Notes: generated from the sequence alone by a model not told the origin. 64,000 bases of DNA from Lachnospiraceae bacterium (GCA_015057425.1 SVEL01000010.1:21680-85679); one strand, 5' to 3'. Counted from the first letter of the stretch, positions 27,228-37,297 are shown. Made by a program: numbers and translations.

Positions 27228-28082
27228 ATGTTTAAAATCAACCGAATCGGCTACAAAGCTACACATAACAGCGGTATAAATGTTTACAGACCTTCAGGCT
27301 CCGGCGACTATCTTCTCGTCAGTTTCAAGTCTTTGTCAGTCATAAACCACGGACCTGCTGCCAATGAACAGCTTTCTGAAGCATTAATGTCTGACGGATA
27401 TGCTGATATATCCCGATATACAACTACAGATTCACCATGTTTTATAATTTATAAGAAAAATTCACCTCAATGCTATTTCAGCATTGAAGAACCTTTTGTA
27501 AATGACTGGATTCATTTCGACAGTGAAGATGAGGATGTTGATTCATTTATCGAATCTCTTAATTTACCTTTTGATGAACCTATCTTCATCTATAACGACC
27601 GACTTCTTTCTACTAAGATACAGTCACTTTTACATGAATATCTGAAACATGGAAATCACAGTGAAAATATCATTGACCTTGGTCTTAAATCATTATTTTA
27701 TTCTTTAAGTGATATATATCACGAAGAAAGTTCCGTGTCAGATAAGTTTAACAGGCACCGCCCTTCTTTCAATGAAATACGTATGAGTATATATTCTTAC
27801 CGTGAAGATAAAAAGCTTACTGTAAATGACTATGCCAAGAAGCTTAACTTAAGTGTTTCATACTTTCAACACGTATATAAGAAGCTTTTTGGTGTTTCGG
27901 TTATACATGATATAATTCAAAGCCGTATAGAATATGCCTGCAGTCTTTTGCTTACTGAATACGATTCCATTAATGACATTGCCAGACGTTCCGGCTATGA
28001 AAATCCGGAACATTTCACAAGACAATTTAAAGAAATTACAGGCTATACGCCTAAACAATACAGAGAAAGGATTGACCGTTAA
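27228..28082 (+). CDS. AraC-family transcriptional regulator
   Basis: A 284-residue regulator. The N-terminal part (1-170) looks like a cupin-type ligand domain (GSGDYLLVSFKSL, YTTTDSPCFIIYKK). The C-terminal part is a double helix-turn-helix: LTVNDYAKKLNLSVSYFQHVYKKLFG, then IARRSGYENPEHFTRQFKEI with the family ending GYTPKQYRERI. The start ATG follows GGAG by seven bases. It is divergent from the ABC exporter, which it may control. The nearby GH127 gene is another possible target. Its stop overlaps the convergent maf stop by four bases. Confidence 0.9.
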   Translation: MFKINRIGYKATHNSGINVYRPSGSGDYLLVSFKSLSVINHGPAANEQLSEALMSDGYADISRYTTTDSPCFIIYKKNSPQCYFSIEEPFVNDWIHFDSEDEDVDSFIESLNLPFDEPIFIYNDRLLSTKIQSLLHEYLKHGNHSENIIDLGLKSLFYSLSDIYHEESSVSDKFNRHRPSFNEIRMSIYSYREDKKLTVNDYAKKLNLSVSYFQHVYKKLFGVSVIHDIIQSRIEYACSLLLTEYDSINDIARRSGYENPEHFTRQFKEITGYTPKQYRERIDR

Positions 28083-28672
28083 GTCAATCCTTTTAACTTT
28101 TGATATATTGCTGCCACCGGCAAGCCTACCACATTATTATAATCTCCGTTTATTTCCTTTATAAACTTTCCGCCAATTCCCTGAATTCCATAGCTTCCTG
28201 CTTTGTCCATAGGTTCTTTTGTAGAAATGTACTTCCTTATTTCATCTTCTGATATATCGTACATGGTTACTGACGTACACTCTGCAAAGTTTTTTGTTTC
28301 TCTTTTCTCTTTATCTTTTATAATAAGAGTTACACCTGTATAAACCTGATGTGTATTGCCTGAAAGAAACTTAAGCATAGTTTCTGCATCATCTTCGTCC
28401 TTCGGTTTACCAAGTATCCTTCCGTCATATGCTACTACCGTATCTGCACCTATTACTATATATTTTTCATGCTTATCTGCAATCATTTTCTCAACATTCT
28501 GTGCTTTTTGAAGAGACAATTCTTCTACTACTTTCGAAGGAACATTACTTGTAATCACTTCTTCATCATCACTTACAAGTATTTCGAATTCCATTCCGAT
28601 CTGTTCTAACAGTTCTTTTCTTCTTGGCGATTTAGAACCGAGAATTATTTTATAATCTGACATATTTTTCAC
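28079..28672 (-). CDS. maf: Maf-family nucleotide pyrophosphatase
   Basis: House-cleaning enzyme that hydrolyses non-canonical nucleoside triphosphates to monophosphates. About 195 residues, with the phosphate-binding ILGSKSPRRKELL, the conserved IGADTVVAYDGRILGKPKDEDDA (ADT and KP), and SYGIQGIGGKFI with NVVGLP near the end. The start may be the GTG at 28672 or ATG at 28663. Neither has a strong ribosome site. The convergent AraC gene shares four bases with its stop. Confidence 0.93.
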   Translation of the reverse strand: MKNMSDYKIILGSKSPRRKELLEQIGMEFEILVSDDEEVITSNVPSKVVEELSLQKAQNVEKMIADKHEKYIVIGADTVVAYDGRILGKPKDEDDAETMLKFLSGNTHQVYTGVTLIIKDKEKRETKNFAECTSVTMYDISEDEIRKYISTKEPMDKAGSYGIQGIGGKFIKEINGDYNNVVGLPVAAIYQKLKGLT

Positions 28673-28791
28673 ACCATTTCTATCCTTTTTCTATTTCAAT
28701 TTTTCATAAAATATCCTATACTGTTATTATAATGTTTTGTGATTTGATTTGCAATACGATGTAATATTTTAATAAGAAAGGATGTGTTTTT

Positions 28792-30756
28792 TTGAAAGCA
28801 ACCAATAAAAATATTGATTTAAAGTCATTTAAGGTAAATGACGGTTTTTTTTCACCTATCAGAAAGCTTGTAAAGGACGTGGTACTGCCTTACCAACACG
28901 ACATACTTGAAGATAATGTTGAGGGTGCTGCAAAAAGTCATGCCATTGAAAACTTCCGCATAGCCGCAGGCGATGAAAACGGAACTTTTTACGGTATGGT
29001 ATTTCAGGATTCAGACGTAGCAAAATGGATTGAAGCATGTGCTTATTCCCTTGCACTTTACCCTGATGCCAAACTCGAAAAGACAGTTGACGATATTATT
29101 GACATTATCGGACGTGCTCAGCTTGATGACGGATATCTTAATACATATTTTACCGTTAAAGAGCCTGAACATAAATGGCAAAATCTTCATGAATGTCATG
29201 AACTTTACTGCGCAGGTCATATGATTGAGGCGGCTGTTGCTTATTATGAAGCTACAGGCAAAGACAAACTTCTGAATATTATGATTCGTATGTCTGACCT
29301 TATGTATAAAGTATTTATCACTGACAAGAATCCTGAGCTTGCCGGTGCTATTCCGGGACATCCTGAGATAGAGCTTGCATTGATGCGACTTTATCACCTT
29401 ACAGGCAATGATAAATATCTTGAACTTACTAAGTTATTTATTGATAATCGCGGCAATGAACCGAATTTCTTTGAAACAGAAACCAAAAGACGCGGATGGG
29501 AGCATTTCCATATGAACTACAATGATAAGGAATATGCACAGAACCATCTCCCTGTCCGTAAGCAGACAAAGGCTGCCGGTCACGCTGTTCGTGCCGTATA
29601 TCTCTATACAGGTATGGCTGACCTTGCAGGTGCTACTGATGAAAAGGAATTATTTGATGCATGTGAGACTTTATTTGACAACATAGCTGAAAAGCAGTCA
29701 TACATAACCGGTGCTATCGGTTCTACTCATCACGGTGAAGCATTTACAACTGATTATGACTTACCAAATGATACAATTTATGCTGAAACATGTGCTGCCA
29801 TAGGACTTATATTCTTTGCAGATAAGATGTTAACATTAAAGCCTTCAGGTAAATATGCAGATTTAATGGAACGTGCATTATACAACGGTGTATTATCAGG
29901 TATGCAGCTTGACGGAAGCCGTTTCTTCTATGTAAATCCTTTGGAAGTTAATCCGGGCATTTCAGGTGTATACGGTAACTACAGACATGTTCTTCCTGAA
30001 CGTCCGAAGTGGTTTGGATGTGCATGCTGTCCTCCTAATGTTTCAAGACTTTTAACTTCTCTTGGAAAATACGTAATTCACCACAATGATGACACTATTT
30101 ATTCTAATCTTTTTGTAGGCGGTAAAGCAGATATTCCATTAGCATCGGGCAACGTTACCCTTACGGTTACTACTGATTATCCTACAGGCGGAGTTGTAAA
30201 ATATACTTTTGATGAAGTATCAGACAGTGAAATTACATTGGCCATAAGGATTCCTTGGTTTACATATGATGAAGATGGCAAAACATCCTGCGTACTTACC
30301 CATAACGGTAAAACACTTGATGTCAATAACATTACAAATGACGGATATGCATACATATCAGATATTTTCAAATCAGGTGATGAAATCATTCTTTCAATGG
30401 AACTTACACCTGTGAAGATGTATGCAAACACATCTGTAAGATATGATGTAAATAATGTGGCAATTATGCGCGGTCCTATAGTTTACTGTTTCGAAGGTGC
30501 TGATAATACTGACGGAGCTTTACAGGAATACGGCATTACTGCCGATGCTAAGATAAAAGAAGGGGCGCCTATGGATATTATTCCGGGAACAACAGTTATA
30601 CCTCTTATAATAGACGGTTATACTAAAAAGCTTTCAGGAAAATTGTACTCCACTGTTGCTCCTGTAACTACACCGGCTACACTTACTGCCATTCCGTATT
30701 ATACATGGGGCAACCGTGGCCTCAACCAAATGCGTGTATGGATGCATTTATTTTAA
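28792..30756 (+). CDS. GH127 beta-L-arabinofuranosidase
   Basis: A 654-residue intracellular glycosidase of family GH127 (DUF1680, HypBA1-like) that removes beta-linked L-arabinofuranose. The (alpha/alpha)6 barrel is seen from DVVLPYQHDILEDN, DGYLNTYF, HELYCAGHMIEAAVAY and GSTHHGEAF. The Glu-x-Cys of YAETCAAIG and the Cys pair of WFGCACCPPN match the zinc-bound and nucleophilic cysteines of HypBA1. There is no signal peptide, so it works on imported oligosaccharides. The start is TTG at 28792, nine bases after AAAGGA. The extracellular double GH43 enzyme encoded at 17809 could release its substrates. Confidence 0.93.
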   Translation: MKATNKNIDLKSFKVNDGFFSPIRKLVKDVVLPYQHDILEDNVEGAAKSHAIENFRIAAGDENGTFYGMVFQDSDVAKWIEACAYSLALYPDAKLEKTVDDIIDIIGRAQLDDGYLNTYFTVKEPEHKWQNLHECHELYCAGHMIEAAVAYYEATGKDKLLNIMIRMSDLMYKVFITDKNPELAGAIPGHPEIELALMRLYHLTGNDKYLELTKLFIDNRGNEPNFFETETKRRGWEHFHMNYNDKEYAQNHLPVRKQTKAAGHAVRAVYLYTGMADLAGATDEKELFDACETLFDNIAEKQSYITGAIGSTHHGEAFTTDYDLPNDTIYAETCAAIGLIFFADKMLTLKPSGKYADLMERALYNGVLSGMQLDGSRFFYVNPLEVNPGISGVYGNYRHVLPERPKWFGCACCPPNVSRLLTSLGKYVIHHNDDTIYSNLFVGGKADIPLASGNVTLTVTTDYPTGGVVKYTFDEVSDSEITLAIRIPWFTYDEDGKTSCVLTHNGKTLDVNNITNDGYAYISDIFKSGDEIILSMELTPVKMYANTSVRYDVNNVAIMRGPIVYCFEGADNTDGALQEYGITADAKIKEGAPMDIIPGTTVIPLIIDGYTKKLSGKLYSTVAPVTTPATLTAIPYYTWGNRGLNQMRVWMHLF

Positions 30757-30788
30757 AACATTTATAAAATAAAGAAAGGATACTTACC

Positions 30789-32012
30789 ATGGCTGAGAAA
30801 ATTATATTTCACATAGATGTTAATTCCGCATACCTTTCCTGGGAAGCGGCTGACAGAAAAGTCAGATATGACAGTGGTGATTTATCTGAATATGTGGATA
30901 TTCTTACCATTCCTGCCATAATCGGCGGCAACGAAGAGCTTCGCCATGGTATTGTCCTTGCTAAGTCACCTTTAGCTAAAAGCTACGGTATACAAACAGG
31001 TGAAGCTATTATGACTGCAAGAAAAAAATGTCCTTCCATTATGGTCATTCCACCAAATTTCAAAATATATGATGAGTATTCACGCAGATTTATAAAATTA
31101 CTTGAAGAATATGCTCCAGTAGTTGAACAATTCAGTATAGACGAAGCATTTTGCGATATGACAGGTACAGAGAAACTATACGGAAATCCTGTAAAATTTG
31201 CAGAAAAATTAAAAAATATGATTTATGAACAACTTGGTTTTACGGTAAATATAGGTGTATCTACCAATAAGCTCCTTGCAAAAATGGCTTCTGACTTTAA
31301 AAAGCCTAATCTTGTTCACACTCTTTTTCCCGAAGAAATTCCTGCTAAAATGTGGCCTCTTCCGGTAGATGATTTATTCTTTGTAGGTCATTCCTCCGCT
31401 GTCAGACTTCATTCTATGGGAATACATACTATCGGTGAACTTGCTAAAGCTGATAAAAATCTTATTGTGTCACATTTAAAAAAGCATGGTGAAACCATAT
31501 GGAATTACGCCAACGGCAATGACCTCGATATAGTCACCGACCATAAAAATGCACAAAATAAAGGGTATGGAAATTCCACTACCCTTCCTTATGATGTAAC
31601 TGACAGAGAAACTGCCAAACAATTTATTTTGGCTTTATGTGAGTCTGTCGGTGCCAGATTACGCTATGACAAAGTATGTATAAGCGTAATATCAGTACAG
31701 ATTGTTGACAATGATTTCAACAATTCATCCAAGCAGATTTCTTTAACTTCTCCAACTGACATAACTGAGAAAATATATGACCATGCCTGCACTCTCTTTG
31801 ACAAACTCTGGAACGGCACACCTATTCGTCTTCTCGGTGTTTCCACATCCAAAGCTACAACCGATGCAACTTATCAGTTAGATTTGTTTGATAACGGAGA
31901 AACAGAAAAACTCAAAAAACTCAATGCCGCTATTGATTCTATCCGTACCAAATACGGCAGTGATAAAGTCAAACGCGCTACTCTTATGGATGTTAATATC
32001 AAGCGCAAATAA
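30789..32012 (+). CDS. dinB: Y-family DNA polymerase IV
   Basis: Error-prone translesion polymerase, 407 residues. It has the N-terminal catalytic FHIDVNSAYLSWEAA with the metal-binding Asp, the second acidic pair in FSIDEAFCDMTG, NIGVSTNKLLAKMASDFKKP, a helix-hairpin-helix thumb (MGIHTIGELAKADK), and the C-terminal little-finger domain. The ATG follows AAAGGA by eight bases. It may be co-transcribed with GH127 (32-base gap). The convergent GH13-like gene ends only three bases away, with no terminator between. Confidence 0.9.
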   Translation: MAEKIIFHIDVNSAYLSWEAADRKVRYDSGDLSEYVDILTIPAIIGGNEELRHGIVLAKSPLAKSYGIQTGEAIMTARKKCPSIMVIPPNFKIYDEYSRRFIKLLEEYAPVVEQFSIDEAFCDMTGTEKLYGNPVKFAEKLKNMIYEQLGFTVNIGVSTNKLLAKMASDFKKPNLVHTLFPEEIPAKMWPLPVDDLFFVGHSSAVRLHSMGIHTIGELAKADKNLIVSHLKKHGETIWNYANGNDLDIVTDHKNAQNKGYGNSTTLPYDVTDRETAKQFILALCESVGARLRYDKVCISVISVQIVDNDFNNSSKQISLTSPTDITEKIYDHACTLFDKLWNGTPIRLLGVSTSKATTDATYQLDLFDNGETEKLKKLNAAIDSIRTKYGSDKVKRATLMDVNIKRK

Positions 32013-32015
32013 CTG

Positions 32016-33848
32016 TTAAACCCTTTCTATCATAACAGCTTCACTTCCGCCGGGCACTGTAAGAACCGACGATTCCTGCGTATATGTTGCCCCGTTTTTA
32101 CAATCTGTAGAGAATAAAATCTCCCATCTTGTATTCTCCGTCAACTTCGGAACATTAAACACCTTTTCATCTTTTGACATATTAAATGCTACATAAATAT
32201 TATCAATATTATTGTCCGGTCCGTCACCATAACGTCCAAAGTACATCACTGCGAAATGGCACGCATCTTCACCATATTCCATCATCCATGGTTCTTCACC
32301 GTGATATGAAATATCCGGTCCTCCGAGAGACATATAATCCGAAAGTTGAAGTTCCTTAGGCATATGAAGTACCTTATGACTCTTACGGAAGCTTATCATA
32401 TCCTTAACAAACTCATAAATCCCACTATTTTTTACAGCATCATCATAATTCACATAGCTTATATCATTATCCTGACAATATGGGTTATTGTTTCCTTTAC
32501 AACTATGCCCAATTTCATCACCTGCATAAATAAGCGGAATTCCCTGGGACAACAAAAGTATTGTAAATGCATTTTTTATCTGTTTATTTCTTATATACAT
32601 CACATCTTCCCTGTCTGTCGGGCCTTCAAATCCATAATTATAACAATAATTCAGGCTTGTTCCGTCCATATTGCTCTCACCATTATCTTCGTTATGCTTC
32701 ATATTGTAAGAAACAGAATCCATAACCGTTAATGTATTGTGATTTGCCAGATAATTAATAACCGGATATTTTACGGAATTATCCCTTAAATCCCATGCTA
32801 TCTGTCCGTTAAACCCTTGTTCACCTCTTATAAACTGACGCACATGCGCAAGAAAATTTCCATTATATAATGCAGTTCTTCTGTTTTCCCTGCTATTCCT
32901 TACACCTTCGCCATTGTCTATAAATATTTTCACCGAAGCCAACACCGGATCATCATCTATCATTCCGGCCGTAACTACATTTCCGTTTAATGAAAATCCG
33001 TCAACGCCGTATTCAAATGTCCAGAACCTCAGACAATCAATGATAAAATTTTTCGAAGTTCCCGGTACAAAGTAAAATTCCATTATAACTTCCATATTTC
33101 TTTCATGGAACTTGTGTACCATATCTCTAAACTCTTCAGATGCATTATCACAGGAAGAAAATGCTTTCTTTGGTGCAAAGTAATATGCACCTACATATCC
33201 CCAATAGTTTGCCTTAACTGCCATTTCACCCTTACTGTCAGGTATAAACCCTACATTGATTAAATCATCAAATTCATATGCAGGCATAAGCTGTACAGTA
33301 TTGATTCCCAAATCTTCAAGATAATCAAGTTTTTCTTCTATACCCTTAAAAGTACCGGGATGTTTTACTCCTGATGACTTATGCATCGTAAATCCACGTA
33401 CATGAAGCTTATATATAATAGTCTCATCAAGTGGAATATATACTCTTGACTTATTTCTTTCTTTATTTTTAATACTGTCACCATAATACTTTGGTACGAA
33501 GATGCCGTATGTAACCGGTCCTTTATGGGGTTTTCCAAACTCTTCCTTACCATTTACGGCCATTGCATATTTGTCTTCTATATATCTGTCACCTGTCATA
33601 TAACCATAGTCATATTCTCCCGGCACAATACTAAGCTTCATGGCTGCCACATTGCCATAATAACAATCTCTTGTAAATAAAATTCTTGCAGCTTCATCTG
33701 TAGTGTTTTTCTTGTATAACACCAGGTACAGCTCGCCATTTTCAAGATATATGCCGGTTGTGTCTATTGCAAAGTTTACACCACCGTAACACACTGATGC
33801 ACCCTGTATCATCGGATTTCCTATTGTATATTCCGGATTTTTTCTCAT
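32016..33848 (-). CDS. GH13 isoamylase/GlgX-like protein lacking catalytic residues
   Basis: A 610-residue protein with an N-terminal CBM48-like region (1-140), an alpha-amylase barrel (about 150-510) and a C-terminal strand domain. Unmistakable family marks are LHVRGFT, GTFKGIEEKLDYLEDLGI, SYNMKHNEDNGESN, EGPTDRED, LLLSQGIPLIYAGDEIG and NPYCQDND. Every catalytic region is altered, however. Region I reads VIMEFYFVP instead of DVVYNH. Region II (about 282-288) reads DGFSLNG where DGFRFD is expected, giving Asn for the nucleophile. Region III has FIDNGEG near 308 in place of the acid Glu. Region IV has NHN near 371 instead of HD. It is probably a non-catalytic glycogen or starch binder, and no signal peptide is visible. 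Confidence 0.85.
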   Translation of the reverse strand: MRKNPEYTIGNPMIQGASVCYGGVNFAIDTTGIYLENGELYLVLYKKNTTDEAARILFTRDCYYGNVAAMKLSIVPGEYDYGYMTGDRYIEDKYAMAVNGKEEFGKPHKGPVTYGIFVPKYYGDSIKNKERNKSRVYIPLDETIIYKLHVRGFTMHKSSGVKHPGTFKGIEEKLDYLEDLGINTVQLMPAYEFDDLINVGFIPDSKGEMAVKANYWGYVGAYYFAPKKAFSSCDNASEEFRDMVHKFHERNMEVIMEFYFVPGTSKNFIIDCLRFWTFEYGVDGFSLNGNVVTAGMIDDDPVLASVKIFIDNGEGVRNSRENRRTALYNGNFLAHVRQFIRGEQGFNGQIAWDLRDNSVKYPVINYLANHNTLTVMDSVSYNMKHNEDNGESNMDGTSLNYCYNYGFEGPTDREDVMYIRNKQIKNAFTILLLSQGIPLIYAGDEIGHSCKGNNNPYCQDNDISYVNYDDAVKNSGIYEFVKDMISFRKSHKVLHMPKELQLSDYMSLGGPDISYHGEEPWMMEYGEDACHFAVMYFGRYGDGPDNNIDNIYVAFNMSKDEKVFNVPKLTENTRWEILFSTDCKNGATYTQESSVLTVPGGSEAVMIERV

Positions 33849-34057
33849 AGTTCTGCCCCTTCCAAATTTCTGTGGTATATAGTTTATTTCACGATTTTTC
33901 TACTTAATATTATACTGTTGTCACTGTAATTTTTCAATAATTATTCAATTTCCTATTTTGGGTGTTGCGTTTTTTCCATTTTAATGTAAAATATATGTTG
34001 GATTATTGCGAAATGCAGTCGCAATGTAATATTTACAGATTTTACGGAGGTTTTTCC

Positions 34058-35689
34058 ATGATTAGTGCAAATAATGTAACTTTACGTCTTGGCAAAAAAG
34101 CGTTATTTGAAGACGTAAACATTAAATTTACAGAAGGTAATTGTTATGGTCTTATCGGTGCAAACGGTGCAGGTAAGTCAACATTTCTTAAGATTCTTTC
34201 AGGAGAACTTGAGCCTACTAAGGGTGACATCGTTATTACACCGGGTCAGCGTCTCTCTTTCCTTAAGCAGGACCATTTCCAGTATGATGAATGTGTTGTT
34301 CTTGATACTGTAATCATGGGAAATGCCCGCTTATATGAAATAATGAAAGAAAAAGAAGCTCTTTATGCAAAAGAAGACTTCACAGATGAAGACGGTATCA
34401 AAGCAAGTGAACTTGAAGGCGAATTTGCCACCATGAACGGATGGGAAGCAGAGTCTGACGCTGCTACTCTCCTTAACGGTCTCGGTATCGATACGGAGCT
34501 TCATTACAAACAGCTTAAAGAACTTCGTGGTAGTGAAAAGGTTAAGGTTTTACTTGCTCAGGCATTATTCGGTAATCCTGATATTCTCCTTCTTGACGAA
34601 CCTACTAACCACTTGGATCTTGATGCTATAGCATGGCTTGAAGAATTCCTTATTAACTTTGAAAATACGGTTATCGTAGTATCTCACGACAGATACTTCC
34701 TCAATAAAGTATGTACACATACAGCAGATATTGATTACGCTAAGATTCAACTTTATGCCGGAAACTATGACTTCTGGTACGAATCAAGCCAGCTTCTTAT
34801 TAAGCAGATGAAAGAAGCTAATAAGAAGAAAGAAGAAAAGATTAAAGAACTCCAGGAATTTATCCAGCGATTCAGCGCCAATGCTTCTAAGTCAAAGCAG
34901 GCTACTTCAAGAAAGAAAGCTCTTGAAAAAATCGAACTTGATGAAATCAAACCTTCAAGCAGAAAGTACCCATACATTGATTTCAGACCAAATCGCGAAA
35001 TCGGTAATGAAGTTCTTACTGTTGAAAACCTTTCAAAGACAGTTGATGGTGTTAAGGTTCTTGACAACATTTCATTTATAGTAAACAGAGAAGATAAGAT
35101 TGCCTTTGTTGGTTCTAACGAAATTGCAAAGACTACTCTCTTTAAGATTCTTGCAGGTGAAATGGAACCTGATGAAGGAAATTACAAATGGGGTATTACT
35201 ATTACAAAGTCTTACTTCCCAAAAGATAATACAAAAGATTTTGACTGTGATGATACTATTGCAGAATGGCTTACACAGTTCTCTGAAAATAAGGATGCTA
35301 CTTATGTTCGTGGATTCCTTGGAAGAATGCTTTTCGCAGGCGAAGACGGTATTAAAAAAGTCCGCGTACTTTCAGGTGGTGAGAAGGTAAGATGTCTTCT
35401 TTCAAAGCTTATGATTTCAGGTGCTAACGTACTTATCTTAGATGAGCCTACTAACCACCTTGATATGGAATCAATTACAGCACTTAACAATGGTCTTATT
35501 AAGTTCCCTGGTGCTTTACTTTTTGCATCACATGACCATCAGTTTGTTCAGACAACTGCTAACCGTATTATGGAAATCGTAAATGGTTCACTTATTGATA
35601 AGATTACTACTTATGATGAATATCTTGAAAGCGATGAAATGGCAAGAAAGCGTCAGTCACTTACAGAGATTGATGAAGATGATAACTAA
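34058..35689 (+). CDS. ABC-F family ribosome-associated ATPase
   Basis: A 543-residue soluble protein with two ABC ATPase domains joined by a charged helical linker (about 230-300). It has no membrane helices, as in EttA, YbiT and related translation factors. Domain 1 has GANGAGKST, signature-like LRGSEKVKVLLAQAL and LLLDEPTNHLD. Domain 2 has a divergent Walker A (GSNEIAKTT), LSGGEKVRCLL and LILDEPTNHLD. Start ATG 34058 is chosen because GGAGG lies seven bases upstream. The frame opens further to 33962 without a ribosome site. The divergent second Walker A and Asn-rich C-terminus suggest the YbiT branch, which is an inference. Confidence 0.9.
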   Translation: MISANNVTLRLGKKALFEDVNIKFTEGNCYGLIGANGAGKSTFLKILSGELEPTKGDIVITPGQRLSFLKQDHFQYDECVVLDTVIMGNARLYEIMKEKEALYAKEDFTDEDGIKASELEGEFATMNGWEAESDAATLLNGLGIDTELHYKQLKELRGSEKVKVLLAQALFGNPDILLLDEPTNHLDLDAIAWLEEFLINFENTVIVVSHDRYFLNKVCTHTADIDYAKIQLYAGNYDFWYESSQLLIKQMKEANKKKEEKIKELQEFIQRFSANASKSKQATSRKKALEKIELDEIKPSSRKYPYIDFRPNREIGNEVLTVENLSKTVDGVKVLDNISFIVNREDKIAFVGSNEIAKTTLFKILAGEMEPDEGNYKWGITITKSYFPKDNTKDFDCDDTIAEWLTQFSENKDATYVRGFLGRMLFAGEDGIKKVRVLSGGEKVRCLLSKLMISGANVLILDEPTNHLDMESITALNNGLIKFPGALLFASHDHQFVQTTANRIMEIVNGSLIDKITTYDEYLESDEMARKRQSLTEIDEDDN

Positions 35690-35694
35690 GAATT

Positions 35695-36579
35695 ATGAAC
35701 GGTTATATAGATTTACATGTACATTCAAATTATTCTGACGGAACACTGTCACCTTATGAAATTTTAGACCTGGCTATAGAGACAGGTCTTGTTTCTTTTG
35801 CCCTTACAGACCATGATACAGTTGATGGTGTTCCTGTTATCTTGGATTATATGAATTCTCTTAAACAAAACCATCCATCACCATACTCTGATTCTTTACC
35901 AATCATTATTCCGGGTGTTGAACTTTCATGTGCTTTTGATGGTCCTGATCTTCACATTTTGGGACTTAATATTGATTATAAATCAGAGAAGCTTTTAAAA
36001 AGACTACGCGAATGTCAAAATTCCCGCAGCGAAAGAAATTCTAAGATGATCAAAAATATGCAAAAGCTGGGTTTTGACATATCTGAAGAAAAAATATATG
36101 CATTATATGGCAAAGATGTTTCCATAACAAGAGCGCATTTTGCAAGATATCTTACTGATATGGGATATACTGCATCAAAAGATGAAGCCTTCGATAAGTA
36201 TCTGGGATTTGATGGGCCTGTATATGTTAAGCGTGAGAAATTGTCACCGGAAGAAGCTATCACTCTTATTCTCGAAGCGGGAGGACACCCTGTTTTGGCA
36301 CATCCTCTTTTATACAAATGTGATGATACAAAGCTTAATGAGCTTCTTAAACGACTTAAATCATCAGGTCTTCATGGCCTCGAAGCTATCTACTCTCTTA
36401 ACACGCCTGAGGATGATATCTACTTAAAGAATCTTGCTGATAAATATGAGCTTTTCATCACAGGCGGTTCTGACTTCCACGGAACAAACAAACCCGACAT
36501 CAAACTTGGTGTCGGGAAAGGAAATTTAAGAATTCCTGCTGAATTACTTAAAAATATAATTAGTACTCTACTTTTGTAA
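35695..36579 (+). CDS. PHP-domain phosphoesterase
   Basis: A 294-residue metal-dependent phosphoesterase of the YciV/RNase AM type, which removes phosphate from nucleoside 3',5'-bisphosphates or trims short RNA. It has the metal-binding DLHVHSNYSDG, ALTDHDTVDGVPV, PGVELSC, a helical insertion (about 105-165) and the final GGSDFHG. It begins five bases after the ABC-F stop and is probably in the same operon. The last 20 bases overlap the convergent truA gene. Confidence 0.9.
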   Translation: MNGYIDLHVHSNYSDGTLSPYEILDLAIETGLVSFALTDHDTVDGVPVILDYMNSLKQNHPSPYSDSLPIIIPGVELSCAFDGPDLHILGLNIDYKSEKLLKRLRECQNSRSERNSKMIKNMQKLGFDISEEKIYALYGKDVSITRAHFARYLTDMGYTASKDEAFDKYLGFDGPVYVKREKLSPEEAITLILEAGGHPVLAHPLLYKCDDTKLNELLKRLKSSGLHGLEAIYSLNTPEDDIYLKNLADKYELFITGGSDFHGTNKPDIKLGVGKGNLRIPAELLKNIISTLLL

Positions 36580-37297
36580 GGCTGAGTCCTTCAGGTGGAG
36601 CCATAAAGCCGGCCTTTTCTCTGTCTTTTGCTTCCAATATATCAGTTATTGATTTATAGTCTCTTTTTCCGGTACCCACTTCTATAAGTGTTCCGGTCAT
36701 TATTCTTACCATATTTTGTAAAAATCCATCGCCTTCAAAGTATATATATACTTTTCCTGTTGTTTCTATCAGTCTGATATCCGTAATTGTTCTGACCGAT
36801 GATTTTTTCAAATGCTTATTACCGCAGAAGCTCTTAAAATCATGAGTTCCTATGAGTAATTCCGCTGCTTTTCTCATTGCATCCGTATCTAAATGTTCTT
36901 CTACACGATATGAGTATTTTCTGAAAAATATATCAGGTACTTCTCCATTATCAATTATATATTCATAGGTTTTTGATACAGCATTAAGTCTTGCATGAAA
37001 TCTGCCATCTGCAGGGCTTGCTTCCATTATACATATATCCTGTGGTAAATATCTGTTTATATCTGTAACAAATTCTTCTATATCTATGGACTTTTTAGTT
37101 TTAAAGGATACTACCTGCATTTTTGCATGTACACCTTTATCAGTTCTTCCGGAACCTATAACATCTACTTCTTCACCAAGATACTTTCCTATGATTTCAT
37201 TTAATTTTCCCTGGATGGTATTTTCTGTATTGCCCTGGCGCTGCCATCCGTTATATCTTGTACCATCATATGCTATAACCAATTTGTAATTGTTCAT
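36560..37297 (-). CDS. truA: tRNA pseudouridine synthase A
   Basis: Forms pseudouridine at positions 38-40 of the tRNA anticodon stem. The 245-residue protein starts at ATG 37297. A GTG at 37309 in frame is possible but is part of the GGAGTG ribosome site. It contains VIAYDGTRYNGWQRQ, the catalytic Asp in GSGRTDKGVHA, RFHARLNAVSKTYEY and a C-terminal FLQNMVRIMTGTLIEVG. Its 3' end overlaps the convergent PHP gene by 20 bases. Confidence 0.95.
   Translation of the reverse strand: MNNYKLVIAYDGTRYNGWQRQGNTENTIQGKLNEIIGKYLGEEVDVIGSGRTDKGVHAKMQVVSFKTKKSIDIEEFVTDINRYLPQDICIMEASPADGRFHARLNAVSKTYEYIIDNGEVPDIFFRKYSYRVEEHLDTDAMRKAAELLIGTHDFKSFCGNKHLKKSSVRTITDIRLIETTGKVYIYFEGDGFLQNMVRIMTGTLIEVGTGKRDYKSITDILEAKDREKAGFMAPPEGLSLTKVEY

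Noticed and set aside
35302..35490. Open frames antisense to ABC-F, gyrase and folate genes
   Set aside because: They follow the codon pattern of the real gene opposite, have no ribosome sites and resemble no family.
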